From an uncultured Eubacteriales bacterium (lineage in GTDB: Bacteria; Bacillota; Clostridia; Oscillospirales; Acutalibacteraceae): a DNA stretch of 50,934 bases. The notes beneath the pieces were generated by a model. It saw only the letters and a list, made by a program, of their open reading frames with translations, made no database searches and was not told where the DNA came from. Shown here piece by piece: positions 32,112 through 41,012 of this stretch; the stretch's first letter is position 1, and each line of letters opens with the position of its first letter. The position numbers were made by a program, and so were the translations under genes. The stretch lies in contig CAKSFK010000015.1 of the NCBI GenBank assembly GCA_934454655.1, forward strand, positions 1-50,934, given 5' to 3'.

Positions 32112-32582
32112 TTGAATAATGTTAAATATTATAACGACAGTTTAGCATACGACTTCGAAATGTTTATGCCGAAGCCCGAAAGAAAAGAAACACCGCGTGA
32201 AAATATTGTTGTAATGCCTAAAACGGCAGAGCGCACAAGAAAGCGCCGCCGTGCGGCAGCAAGAACCCTTACCTCGCCTATGGCGCTTGTTATGACGGCG
32301 GTTTTTGTTCTTGCGGGACTTTGCGGCAATATTGCCTTAAGACTTCAGATAAACGAGGTCAACAGCGAGATAAACGATGTTAAGGCGGCAATAACAGAGC
32401 TTGACAGCGAGAAAACATCGCTTGAGGTTGAAATGCAGCGCAGAATATCCTATGCGAATTTGGAACTTGAAGCAACCCAACTCGGAATGAAAAAAATGGA
32501 AAAAAGCAATGTTAAGTATATAAGGGTGAACGATAAGGATAAGGCAATAACCGCCGACGGCAATGTCGATACGGCTGAGTAA
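32112..32582 (+). CDS. ftsL: FtsL-like cell division protein
   Basis: A 156-residue bitopic membrane protein: a basic cytoplasmic N-terminus of about 57 residues ending RKRRRAAART, one transmembrane helix (about 58-77), then an extracytoplasmic leucine-zipper-like coiled coil (about 80-125). This is the layout of FtsL, which with DivIC/FtsB and FtsQ activates septal synthesis. Sequence conservation of FtsL is low, so the call rests on topology and on the position between rsmH and the class B PBP. It begins with TTG after AGGAG. Confidence 0.85.
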   Translation: MNNVKYYNDSLAYDFEMFMPKPERKETPRENIVVMPKTAERTRKRRRAAARTLTSPMALVMTAVFVLAGLCGNIALRLQINEVNSEINDVKAAITELDSEKTSLEVEMQRRISYANLELEATQLGMKKMEKSNVKYIRVNDKDKAITADGNVDTAE

Positions 32583-32627
32583 TAAAACCGCTTAGCGGGA
32601 ATATAATTAGATGTAGATAAAAACAAG

Positions 32628-32656
32628 ATACGAGAGCTGTTTTTCGGCTCTCGTAT
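32628..32656 (+). other. Stem-loop between ftsL and the PBP gene
   Basis: ATACGAGAGC (32628-32637) pairs perfectly with GCTCTCGTAT (32647-32656) over a T-rich nine-base loop. No T tract follows, so it is not a standard terminator. It could affect RNA stability or processing, or set the ratio of the genes on either side. Confidence 0.55.
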
Positions 32657-32679
32657 AGGCATATTATATCGGAAAGTCG

Positions 32680-34947
32680 GTGAAAGGCTTAATGTCGGTT
32701 AAACCCGGTAAAAATATGGTTACAAGAGCGGTAGTCGTGATGGTAATTATGATATTGTCGCTGTCGCTGGTGTCGGGAGCCAGCCTGTTTAACATTATGG
32801 TGCTTAAAGGCGAGGACTACCAGAACAAAGCCTCGGAACAGCAGTTGTACGACAGCCTTGTAACGGCGCCGCGCGGCGATATATATGACAGAAATATGCA
32901 GTACCTCGCGCGCAGCACTTCGGCGTGGACCGTGTATATTACCCCAAACGGAATTAAAAAAATAAAGGACGCCGAAGAGGCGGCGACTGTAAAAAAAACC
33001 ATTGCCGAGGGGCTTTCCTCCATACTGGGAATTGACTATGAAACCGTCTACGGCTACACCGAAAAAAACACCTACTACGTTATAGTAAAGAAAAAGGTGG
33101 AAAAGGAAATTGCCGACAAAATCAGACAGCTTATACTTGACAATAAGAGCCTTTCGCTTGTAAAATACATCGGACTTGACGAAACAACAAAACGGTATTA
33201 CCCCAACGGCAGTCTGGCGTCTGTGGTTCTGGGCTTTGTCGGCTCGGACGATCAGGGTCTGGCGGGAATTGAAAGCTATTACGATAACGACCTCACCGGA
33301 ATTGCCGGGCGTGTGGTCGCGGCAAAAAATGCCGCCGGAACGGATATGGTCTTTTCTTACGAAAAGGTTGTTGAGGCAGTCAAGGGGCGCTCGCTTGTTT
33401 TAACGCTTGACTCATATGTTCAGTACACGGCAGAGAAATACCTTGCCGCCGCAATTGAAGAATATCAGATTGCCGAGCGCGGAGCGGCAATCGTTATGAA
33501 TGTAAACACCGGTGCCATTCTCGCAATGGCGGTTAAAGGGGATTTTGACCCGAACAGCCCGTTCACGCTTTCCGCAGCGGATCAGCAAACGGTGGACGCA
33601 ACCGAGGGCGATGACGAAAAGGGAAAGAAAAAAAGCGAGCTTTTAAACCGCCAGTGGCGTAATAAAGCTGTTTCGGACACAATGGAGCCGGGTTCGGTCT
33701 TTAAAGTTGTAACTGCATCCATTGCGCTGGAAGAAAACCGGATAAACAAGAATTCCACTTTTTTCTGTAACGGTCATGCAACCGTTGCGGGTCAGAGCTA
33801 TAAGTGCCACAAAATTTTGGGACACGGCTCGCAAAATCTTATGCAGGCAATTTCCAACTCCTGCAACCCCGCGTTTATAACAATAGGTCAGCTTGTGGGC
33901 GTGCCGACATTTTCAAAGTATTTCAAGGCGTTCGGATTTACCGAAAAAACGGGCATAGACCTTCCGGGCGAGGCAAATTCCAACTACTACACGGAGGATA
34001 AAATGGGTCCCGTTCAGCTGGCATCCGCGTCGTTCGGTCAGACGTTCAACGTAACGCCCGTACAGCTTATAACCGCTGTTTCAGCCGCGGTAAACGGCGG
34101 ATACCTCGTTCAGCCGCATCTTGTGGAAAAAAAGCTTGACGGCGAAAACAAGGTAGTTGAAACGGCAGGCACGGCTTACAAACGTCAGGTAATTTCGTCA
34201 ACAACATCCGCTACAATGCGAGAGCTTATGAAATTTGTTTCGGAAAACGGCGCTAAAAACGCACTTGTTTCGGGCTATAACATCGGTGCTAAAACAGGTA
34301 CTTCGCAAAAGGTTTCAAAAATAAACGCCACCGGCGATAAACATCTATACATAGGCTCGTGCGTAACTGTGGCTCCCATAGAAAATCCCGAAATTGCGGT
34401 TTATGTTATGCTTGATGAACCTAAGGGCGATAAGTATTACGGCGGAGCTATTTCGGCACCTGTTAATTCACAGATAATGGGTGATATACTCCCGTACCTC
34501 GGTTATGAGCCCAGTTATACGGATGAGGAACTTAAAAAGCTGTCGCTTACGGTGCCGGACACCGTTGGAAACAGCGTTGCCGAGGCTAAGGGAAAGGTGA
34601 CGGCAGCTAAGCTTGAATACCGCGTTGTGGGATCTGGCGAAACGGTGGTGCGTCAGTTGCCCGAGGCGGGTAGCAAGGTTATTTCGGGCGGTATGGTAAT
34701 ACTGTATACCGAGGAAAACGGAAGTGAAAAATCAACCGTACCCAATCTTACGGGACTTTCCGCAACAGAGGTCAATGCCGAGGCGGCAAAGGCGGGTATT
34801 AACATTGAATTTTCGGGCAACACGACAACGGCGGGGCTTAAGTCCTACAAGCAAAGCGTAGCCGCCGGGCAGCAGGTGGACGCGGGAAGCGTTGTTGTGG
34901 TGTATTTCAGTGATGATAATGTTGCCGATATAGGCAATACAAACTGA
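32680..34947 (+). CDS. Class B penicillin-binding protein with PASTA domains (FtsI/SpoVD-type)
   Basis: Peptidoglycan transpeptidase, 755 residues. Residues about 15-40 are the membrane anchor and the pedestal domain follows. The transpeptidase domain has the catalytic SVFK (Ser-339), SCN (394-396) and KTGT (538-541). Two C-terminal PASTA domains follow (about 622-678 and 687-745). In Clostridia this locus may encode the division PBP or SpoVD for spore cortex, and the sequence alone does not decide. Start choice is between GTG 32680 (used) and ATG 32692. It lies ahead of murE by 16 bases and is a beta-lactam target. Confidence 0.93.
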   Translation: MKGLMSVKPGKNMVTRAVVVMVIMILSLSLVSGASLFNIMVLKGEDYQNKASEQQLYDSLVTAPRGDIYDRNMQYLARSTSAWTVYITPNGIKKIKDAEEAATVKKTIAEGLSSILGIDYETVYGYTEKNTYYVIVKKKVEKEIADKIRQLILDNKSLSLVKYIGLDETTKRYYPNGSLASVVLGFVGSDDQGLAGIESYYDNDLTGIAGRVVAAKNAAGTDMVFSYEKVVEAVKGRSLVLTLDSYVQYTAEKYLAAAIEEYQIAERGAAIVMNVNTGAILAMAVKGDFDPNSPFTLSAADQQTVDATEGDDEKGKKKSELLNRQWRNKAVSDTMEPGSVFKVVTASIALEENRINKNSTFFCNGHATVAGQSYKCHKILGHGSQNLMQAISNSCNPAFITIGQLVGVPTFSKYFKAFGFTEKTGIDLPGEANSNYYTEDKMGPVQLASASFGQTFNVTPVQLITAVSAAVNGGYLVQPHLVEKKLDGENKVVETAGTAYKRQVISSTTSATMRELMKFVSENGAKNALVSGYNIGAKTGTSQKVSKINATGDKHLYIGSCVTVAPIENPEIAVYVMLDEPKGDKYYGGAISAPVNSQIMGDILPYLGYEPSYTDEELKKLSLTVPDTVGNSVAEAKGKVTAAKLEYRVVGSGETVVRQLPEAGSKVISGGMVILYTEENGSEKSTVPNLTGLSATEVNAEAAKAGINIEFSGNTTTAGLKSYKQSVAAGQQVDAGSVVVVYFSDDNVADIGNTN

Positions 34948-34963
34948 CAAGAGGGGTTAATAA

Positions 34964-36391
34964 ATGAAATTGGAAAAACTTACGGAGTGTTCTGCCGAAC
35001 TCGGCAAAACGGAAATAACCGGAATTACGTGTGATTCAAGGGAAGTAAAGCCGGGGTATGTTTTTGTGTGCATAAACGGCGCTAAGTCGGACGGTCATAA
35101 CTTTGCCGCTGACGCAAAAAAAGCGGGAGCAGCCGTAATTGTGGCAGAGCGCGACACGGGTGTTGAACCCCAGATCATATGCGGCGATACACATGCGGCG
35201 TATGCCGATATGTGCGCTAAGTGGTTTGGCAACCCCGCCGATTCGTTAAAGCTTTTGGGCGTTACCGGAACAAACGGAAAAACGTCGGTTACCTATATGC
35301 TTAAAAAGATAATCGAAAAGGCAGGTTACAAGGTAGGACTTATAGGTACAATACAAAATATGATCGGCGAAGAAATCATAGCCGCCCATAACACAACCCC
35401 CAACGCCTATGAACTTAATTCGCTGTTTGCCCTTATGAAGGCGAAGGGCTGCACATATGTAATAATGGAGGTTTCGTCGCACGCGCTTGACCAGTCAAGG
35501 GTCTACAAGCTTAATTTTGAGGCGGCAATGTTTACAAACCTGACGCAGGACCACCTCGATTATCACGGCACAATGGAAAACTACCTCGCCGCAAAGAAAA
35601 AGCTTTTCAAAATGTGCAGAACCGCCGTCATCAACAGTGACGACAGCTACGCCGCAAGGCTTACCGAGGGGCTTGACTGTGAGATTGTAACCTATTCCAC
35701 GGGCAACGATTCAACATACAGCGCAAAGGGTATAAACTATCACCCCACTGGCGTTGAGTATGAGTTTGTAAGCGATACCGAAATTGAGCATATAAAGGTA
35801 AACACGGGCGGAAAATTCACGGTTTACAATTCTCTTTGCGCCGCCTCCTGCGCGGTGGAAATAGGTATTTCCATTAAAACGGTGTCCGCAGCCCTTGCGG
35901 AAATGCACGGTGTAAAGGGCAGGGCGGAGGTTGTGCCGACAGGCAGGGACTTTACCGTTATCATCGACTACGCGCACACTCCCGACGGACTTAAAAATAT
36001 ACTTTCAACCTTCCGTGAGTGTAAAAAGAACAGACTTATAGTTGTGTTCGGCTGCGGCGGCGACAGGGATAAAACAAAGCGCCCCATAATGGGCAATATA
36101 GCCGCCCGTTTTGCGGATTTTGCAATTGTAACAAGCGATAATCCGCGGAGCGAAGAACCGGGCGCTATAATAAAGGATATTCTTGAGGGCATGAAGGGTG
36201 TTGCAACGCCCTATAAGGTTGTTGAGAACCGAATTGAAGCGATAAAATACGCTGTTTCGATTGCCGTTAAGGATGATATAATCGTTCTTGCGGGCAAGGG
36301 ACACGAAACATATCAGATTTTAAAAACAGGCACAATACACCTTGATGAGCGAGAGGTTGTTGCCGAGGCGTTAAAGGAGAGCCGAAAATGA
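34964..36391 (+). CDS. murE: UDP-MurNAc-tripeptide ligase MurE, meso-DAP type
   Basis: Cytoplasmic Mur ligase that adds the third amino acid to the peptidoglycan stem peptide. The 475-residue product has the ATP loop TGTNGKTS at 101-108. It also carries the substrate-specificity motif DNPR (392-395, in SDNPRSEEPG), which marks meso-diaminopimelate ligases as opposed to lysine ligases. Other family segments are HAPDGL-like DYAHTPDGL and GKGHETYQ. The gene overlaps mraY by four bases. murF, which normally follows murE in many clusters, is not here. Confidence 0.97.
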   Translation: MKLEKLTECSAELGKTEITGITCDSREVKPGYVFVCINGAKSDGHNFAADAKKAGAAVIVAERDTGVEPQIICGDTHAAYADMCAKWFGNPADSLKLLGVTGTNGKTSVTYMLKKIIEKAGYKVGLIGTIQNMIGEEIIAAHNTTPNAYELNSLFALMKAKGCTYVIMEVSSHALDQSRVYKLNFEAAMFTNLTQDHLDYHGTMENYLAAKKKLFKMCRTAVINSDDSYAARLTEGLDCEIVTYSTGNDSTYSAKGINYHPTGVEYEFVSDTEIEHIKVNTGGKFTVYNSLCAASCAVEIGISIKTVSAALAEMHGVKGRAEVVPTGRDFTVIIDYAHTPDGLKNILSTFRECKKNRLIVVFGCGGDRDKTKRPIMGNIAARFADFAIVTSDNPRSEEPGAIIKDILEGMKGVATPYKVVENRIEAIKYAVSIAVKDDIIVLAGKGHETYQILKTGTIHLDEREVVAEALKESRK

Positions 36392-37410
36392 AAGATTTAA
36401 CCTCGGTTATTGCTGCCGCCGCGGCGTTTGCCGTAACGGCGGGACTGGGATTTGTTGTAATTCCGTATTTAAAAAAGCTTCACTTCGGGCAGACTATACT
36501 GGAGATAGGTCCTAAATGGCACAAGGATAAACAGGGAACACCCACAATGGGCGGAATTATGATAATTGCGGGTGTACTTATCGCTGTGTGCGCGGCATAC
36601 GGTTATTCGGCGGCGTCGGGCGGCGGATTCTTTACGGATATGCACAATCCGTACAGACTTTCGGTTCTGCTTGCGGGAATTATAATGGCGCTCTGTATGT
36701 CCGCGGTAGGTTTTATGGACGATTATATAAAGGTTGTGAAAAAGCGCAATCTGGGGCTTACGGCAAGACAGAAAACATTTTTACAGCTCCTTGTTTCCGC
36801 GGCGTATCTCGCAACGCTCTGTATTTCCGGAATGAAAACAACATATATCCCGTTTGTCGGGGATATAGATATAACCTCGGGCGCGGGGCTTATTTTCTGG
36901 CCGATTGCACTGATGTTTATTTACGGATTTACAAATGCGGTCAACCTGACCGACGGTATTGACGGGCTTGCCTCGTCCGTTACGCTTGTTGTCGCCTGCG
37001 CGTTTATGCTTGGTTCGGGATTTCTTTATAATAACGGTATGAACGTTATGTCCGCGGCGCTTGCGGGCGCGTGCGTAGGGTTTATTATCTGGAACGCAAA
37101 GCCCGCGCGTGTGTTTATGGGGGATACCGGCTCAATGTTTTTGGGCGGCGCGGTGGTTGCGCTCTCGTTCGGAATAGGCAGACCGATTCTGCTTATTTTC
37201 GCGGGTGTAACGTATTTTCTTGAGGCGCTTTCGGATATTATACAGGTTGCACATTACAAGAGAACCAAGAAACGTATTTTCAAAATGGCGCCGCTGCACC
37301 ATCACTTTGAAATGTGCGGCTGGTCCGAACAGAAGATCGTCCTCGTTTTTTCGGGCATAACCGTTATAGGCTGCTTTATTGCACTGCTGCCGATAATATT
37401 TAATCTGTAA
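36388..37410 (+). CDS. mraY: Phospho-MurNAc-pentapeptide transferase MraY
   Basis: Polytopic membrane enzyme that forms lipid I from undecaprenyl phosphate and UDP-MurNAc-pentapeptide. The 340-residue protein has about ten helices. The conserved sites are present: GTPTMGG near the N-terminus, MDDYIK with Asp-111/Asp-112, NLTDGIDGLA, the segment GDTGSMFLGG, and the HHH motif in PLHHHFE near the end. Start codon overlaps the murE stop. ftsW follows after 15 bases without murD in between, which is unusual for a dcw cluster. Confidence 0.97.
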   Translation: MKDLTSVIAAAAAFAVTAGLGFVVIPYLKKLHFGQTILEIGPKWHKDKQGTPTMGGIMIIAGVLIAVCAAYGYSAASGGGFFTDMHNPYRLSVLLAGIIMALCMSAVGFMDDYIKVVKKRNLGLTARQKTFLQLLVSAAYLATLCISGMKTTYIPFVGDIDITSGAGLIFWPIALMFIYGFTNAVNLTDGIDGLASSVTLVVACAFMLGSGFLYNNGMNVMSAALAGACVGFIIWNAKPARVFMGDTGSMFLGGAVVALSFGIGRPILLIFAGVTYFLEALSDIIQVAHYKRTKKRIFKMAPLHHHFEMCGWSEQKIVLVFSGITVIGCFIALLPIIFNL

Positions 37411-37425
37411 TTTGGAGGAATCAAA

Positions 37426-38556
37426 ATGGCAAAAAGGAAAAAAGAAAAAGCCGTATCCGGCAAGCTGGACATAACCTTTTTGTCATTTGTGCTGATATTG
37501 CTTACAATCGGGCTTGTTATGCTTTTTTCGGCAAGCTATGCGTTTTCGTACGAGCATTACGGCAACAGCTATAAATTTATAACACGTCAGGCGCTTTTTG
37601 CGGTGGTGGGCGTTGCGGTTATGCTTGTTATTTCAAAAATTGATTATCACGTATGGCGCAAATTTGCCGTTGTGCTGTATCTTGCGGCAATTGCAATGCT
37701 CGTTTTTGTTAAGGCAATGCCGCCGATGCTTAAGGGCAAGGACGTTAAAAGGTGGATAGTTATAGGACCTATAAACTTCCAGCCGTCCGAAATAGCAAAG
37801 TTTGCGGTAATTCTTCTGTTTTCATCGCTTATTGCCGCAAATTACAAGCAAATGAAAAGCTTGAAATTTGTGGCTTTTCTTGTGCTTTTGCTGGCTGTGC
37901 CGTGCGGATTGGTGGTAATTGAGCCGCACCTTTCGGCAACGGTTTTGATCTTTGCGATAGGTATCGTACTGCTGATTGTCGGCGGAATACAAAAACGCTA
38001 TATCATAGGCGGAGTTATTGTCGGCACGGGCGGCGGAATACTGGCAATTGCAACCGGAATTATATCCTACGGCTCGGACAGAATAAAATATTGGCTCGAC
38101 CCGTGGGCAGACGCCAAGTATAAAGGCTTTCAGACAATACAGTCGCTGCTTGCAATAGGCTCCGGCGGGGTGCTCGGCAGAGGTATCGGTCAGTCAAGAC
38201 AGAAATACCTGTGGCTGCCGGAACCCCATAACGATTTTATATTTGCGATAGTGTGCGAGGAGCTGGGACTTATAGGCGCGCTTGTTATAATCCTGTTTTT
38301 CTGCCTGCTTGTTTGGCGCGGGTTCACAATAGCAATGCGCGCGCAGGATAAATTCGGCTCTCTGCTCGCAATCGGTCTTACGTTTCAGGTAGGACTTCAG
38401 GCAATGCTTAATATCTGGGTTGTAACAAACACAATACCCAACACCGGCATAAGCCTGCCGTTTTTCAGCTACGGCGGAACTTCACTGTTGATACTGCTTG
38501 CCGAAATGGGAATTGTGCTTTCGGTTTCAAGAGGCGCCGCAATGGAAAAAACTTAA
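37426..38556 (+). CDS. ftsW: FtsW/SpoVE-type SEDS peptidoglycan glycosyltransferase
   Basis: SEDS-family membrane glycosyltransferase that polymerises glycan strands with a class B PBP partner. The 376-residue product has about ten helices and the family signatures LWLPEPHNDFIFAIVCEELG and PFFSYGGTSLL. A strong TGGAGGAATC ribosome site precedes the ATG. In spore formers the dcw copy may function as SpoVE rather than FtsW, and its likely partner is the PASTA PBP encoded upstream. The two roles cannot be separated from sequence alone. Confidence 0.94.
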   Translation: MAKRKKEKAVSGKLDITFLSFVLILLTIGLVMLFSASYAFSYEHYGNSYKFITRQALFAVVGVAVMLVISKIDYHVWRKFAVVLYLAAIAMLVFVKAMPPMLKGKDVKRWIVIGPINFQPSEIAKFAVILLFSSLIAANYKQMKSLKFVAFLVLLLAVPCGLVVIEPHLSATVLIFAIGIVLLIVGGIQKRYIIGGVIVGTGGGILAIATGIISYGSDRIKYWLDPWADAKYKGFQTIQSLLAIGSGGVLGRGIGQSRQKYLWLPEPHNDFIFAIVCEELGLIGALVIILFFCLLVWRGFTIAMRAQDKFGSLLAIGLTFQVGLQAMLNIWVVTNTIPNTGISLPFFSYGGTSLLILLAEMGIVLSVSRGAAMEKT

Positions 38557-38576
38557 ATCTAAAGGGGAAATCCGGT

Positions 38577-39689
38577 ATGAAAATATTGTTTGCCGGCGGC
38601 GGTACTGCCGGTCACATCAATCCTGCGCTTGCGATAGCGGGGTATATTAAAGAACGCCGCCCAGACACGGAAATTTATTATGTCGGCACGGCTGATAAGC
38701 TTGAAGCGCGTCTTGTGCCGGAAAAGGGATATGATTTCCGCACAATAGATGTTGCTGGCTTTCAGCGCAAAATTAGTCTTAAAAATATATACAGAAATAT
38801 TAAGGCGGCAGGCAAGGCGGTTTCTTCGTCAATCAAATCAAAAAAAATACTTCGGGAAATAAAGCCCGATATTGTCGTCGGTACGGGCGGGTATGTAAGC
38901 GGTCCTGTTTTGCGTGAGGCGGAACGTATGGGAATCAAGACCGCCATACACGAACAGAACGCATACCCCGGCGTAACAACAAAAATGCTGGCGGCAAAAG
39001 CCGACCGCGTTATGCTTGCAATGCCTGAGGCGGAAAAATATTTAAAACTTACAAAAAAACCGTACATAACGGGCAACCCCGTAAGGGTTGAAGTGCTTAA
39101 AATGTCACGAGCAGAGGCAAGGGCAAGGCTCGGACTTGACGACCGCCCGCTTTTGCTTTCCTTCGGCGGTTCGCTGGGAGCCAGACGCATTAACGAAGCG
39201 GCGGTCGGGCTTATAAAGCATTTTAACGGCACGGATAAATTTTACCATATACACGCAACGGGGAAAACGGGATATGACGGAATGAAGGCGGCGCTCGGCG
39301 ATATAAGCCTTTCTCCGCTTACCGATGTCAGGGAATATATAAAGGATATGGACGTGTGTATGGCGGCGGCGGATCTTGTGATTTGCCGCGCGGGAGCAAT
39401 AACTTTAAGCGAGCTTTGCTGTCGCGGACTTCCGTCGATACTTATCCCGTCGCCCTATGTGGCTGAAAATCATCAGTTCCATAATGCAATGACTCTTAAA
39501 AACGCCGGAGCGGCAGAGGTGCTCGAGGAAAAGAATCTCAGCGCGGAAAGCCTTATAGCCGAGGTTGCGGGAATGATTGAAAACAAACCGCTGCTTGAAT
39601 GGATGGGCGCTAACGCAAGGAAACACGCAATAACGGACGCAAACGAGAGAATTTACAATATTTTAATGCAGCTTTATAACGGGGAGTGA
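38577..39689 (+). CDS. murG: UDP-GlcNAc:lipid I glycosyltransferase MurG
   Basis: Membrane-associated GT-B enzyme that adds GlcNAc to lipid I to make lipid II. The 370-residue protein has the N-terminal glycine-rich loop GGGTAGHINPALA (7-19), TGGYVSGPV and the second-domain motif SFGGSLGARRINEA, followed by ICRAGAITLSEL, all conserved in MurG. Length is typical. It lies between ftsW and murA, and a 58-base gap containing a short inverted repeat separates it from murA. Confidence 0.97.
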   Translation: MKILFAGGGTAGHINPALAIAGYIKERRPDTEIYYVGTADKLEARLVPEKGYDFRTIDVAGFQRKISLKNIYRNIKAAGKAVSSSIKSKKILREIKPDIVVGTGGYVSGPVLREAERMGIKTAIHEQNAYPGVTTKMLAAKADRVMLAMPEAEKYLKLTKKPYITGNPVRVEVLKMSRAEARARLGLDDRPLLLSFGGSLGARRINEAAVGLIKHFNGTDKFYHIHATGKTGYDGMKAALGDISLSPLTDVREYIKDMDVCMAAADLVICRAGAITLSELCCRGLPSILIPSPYVAENHQFHNAMTLKNAGAAEVLEEKNLSAESLIAEVAGMIENKPLLEWMGANARKHAITDANERIYNILMQLYNGE

Positions 39690-39747
39690 CGTTTTTTGCG
39701 CCTTCGCATAGTATGAAATGTGAGTAGACTATGGGAGGGTGCGGCAA

Positions 39748-41001
39748 ATGTCTGAAATAGCTGTTAACGGCGGGAAAAGGCTTTACGGCGAGGTGAGCGT
39801 GCAGGGGGCTAAAAACAGTGTTCTTCCCCTGCTTGCGGGAAGCGTGCTGTGTAAGGGCGAGTGTGTTATACATAACTGTCCCTCGCTGTCGGACGTTGAA
39901 ACCTCGGTTAAAATCTTAAAGCATTTGGGCTGCCGCTGTGAAAAGCGGGAAAATACCGTTGTTACAGACAGCAGCGATATGTCCGAATACAGTATACCCG
40001 ATTGTCTTATGCGCGAAATGCGTTCGTCGGTGGTTTTTCTCGGCGCGGTAATCGGCAGGGCGGGGAAGGCGGTAATAAGCAGTCCCGGCGGCTGTGAACT
40101 GGGTCCCAGACCCATTGATCTGCACCTGTCGTCACTTGAAAAAATGGGCGTTACGGTAACCGAGGAACACGGTTTTCTCAACTGCACCGCCGAAAACGGA
40201 CTGCACGGCGCGGAAATCAATTTGGTTTTTCCAAGCGTCGGCGCAACCGAGAATATTATTCTTGCCGCCGTGCTGGCAAGCGGTGAAACGGTAATTCACG
40301 GCGCGGCAAAAGAGCCCGAAATAAGCGACCTTGCCGATTTTCTTAACAGCGCCGGAGCTAAAATATCGGGCTGTGGGTCGGATACGGTGCGTATTGTCGG
40401 CGTAGGTAAGCTGGGCGGTACGGAGCATACCGTTATACCCGACCGAATTGTTACGGCAACATATATGGCGTGCGCCGCGGTCACCGGCGGCGAGATCACC
40501 CTTAATGAGGTAATGCCGCCGCACATAGTTTCGATTTTGTGGTTTTTCAGGGAAAGCGGGTGCGATATAAGAATAAACGGTAAAAGCATTACTGTAAAAG
40601 CACCCGAAAAAATAAAAAGGGTTTCCACCGTACGCAGTCTTGTGTACCCCGGCTTTCCTACAGACGCGGGTCCCATTGCCGTGGCGCTGATGTCCGTTGC
40701 GGACGGTACATCGGTGTTTGTTGAAAACATATTTGAAAACCGCTTCAGATATATAGACGAGTTAAAACGCTTCGGTGCAAAAATAAAGACAGAGGGCAAA
40801 ACCGCCGTTATCGAGGGCGTGGGCAGGCTCTCCGCCGCGGATTGCAAGGCAACCGACTTAAGAGGCGGCGCGGCGTTGATTATTGCTGCGCTCTGTGCCG
40901 ACGGCACCTCAAAAATCGGCGAGATACATCATATCGAGCGCGGGTATGAGAACATAACAGGCACGTTGTCGGCTTTGGGAGCGGATATACGTATTGAATA
41001 G
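39748..41001 (+). CDS. murA: UDP-GlcNAc 1-carboxyvinyltransferase MurA
   Basis: First committed enzyme of peptidoglycan synthesis; transfers enolpyruvate to UDP-GlcNAc. The 417-residue product starts at the ATG at 39748 (GGGAGGG eight bases upstream; a GTG nine bases earlier was rejected). The N-terminal QGAKNSVLPLLAG is present, and the catalytic Cys-116 in GGCELGPRPIDLHL is retained, so it is of the fosfomycin-sensitive cysteine type by sequence. Placement of murA inside the dcw cluster before ftsQ is seen in some Clostridia. Confidence 0.95.
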   Translation: MSEIAVNGGKRLYGEVSVQGAKNSVLPLLAGSVLCKGECVIHNCPSLSDVETSVKILKHLGCRCEKRENTVVTDSSDMSEYSIPDCLMREMRSSVVFLGAVIGRAGKAVISSPGGCELGPRPIDLHLSSLEKMGVTVTEEHGFLNCTAENGLHGAEINLVFPSVGATENIILAAVLASGETVIHGAAKEPEISDLADFLNSAGAKISGCGSDTVRIVGVGKLGGTEHTVIPDRIVTATYMACAAVTGGEITLNEVMPPHIVSILWFFRESGCDIRINGKSITVKAPEKIKRVSTVRSLVYPGFPTDAGPIAVALMSVADGTSVFVENIFENRFRYIDELKRFGAKIKTEGKTAVIEGVGRLSAADCKATDLRGGAALIIAALCADGTSKIGEIHHIERGYENITGTLSALGADIRIE

Positions 41002-41012
41002 GAAGTGATAAA

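Noticed and set aside
39690..39747. Attenuator before murA (CATAGT/ACTATG inverted repeat)
   Set aside because: The stem is only six bases with a long loop and no T tract, too weak to support a regulatory call.
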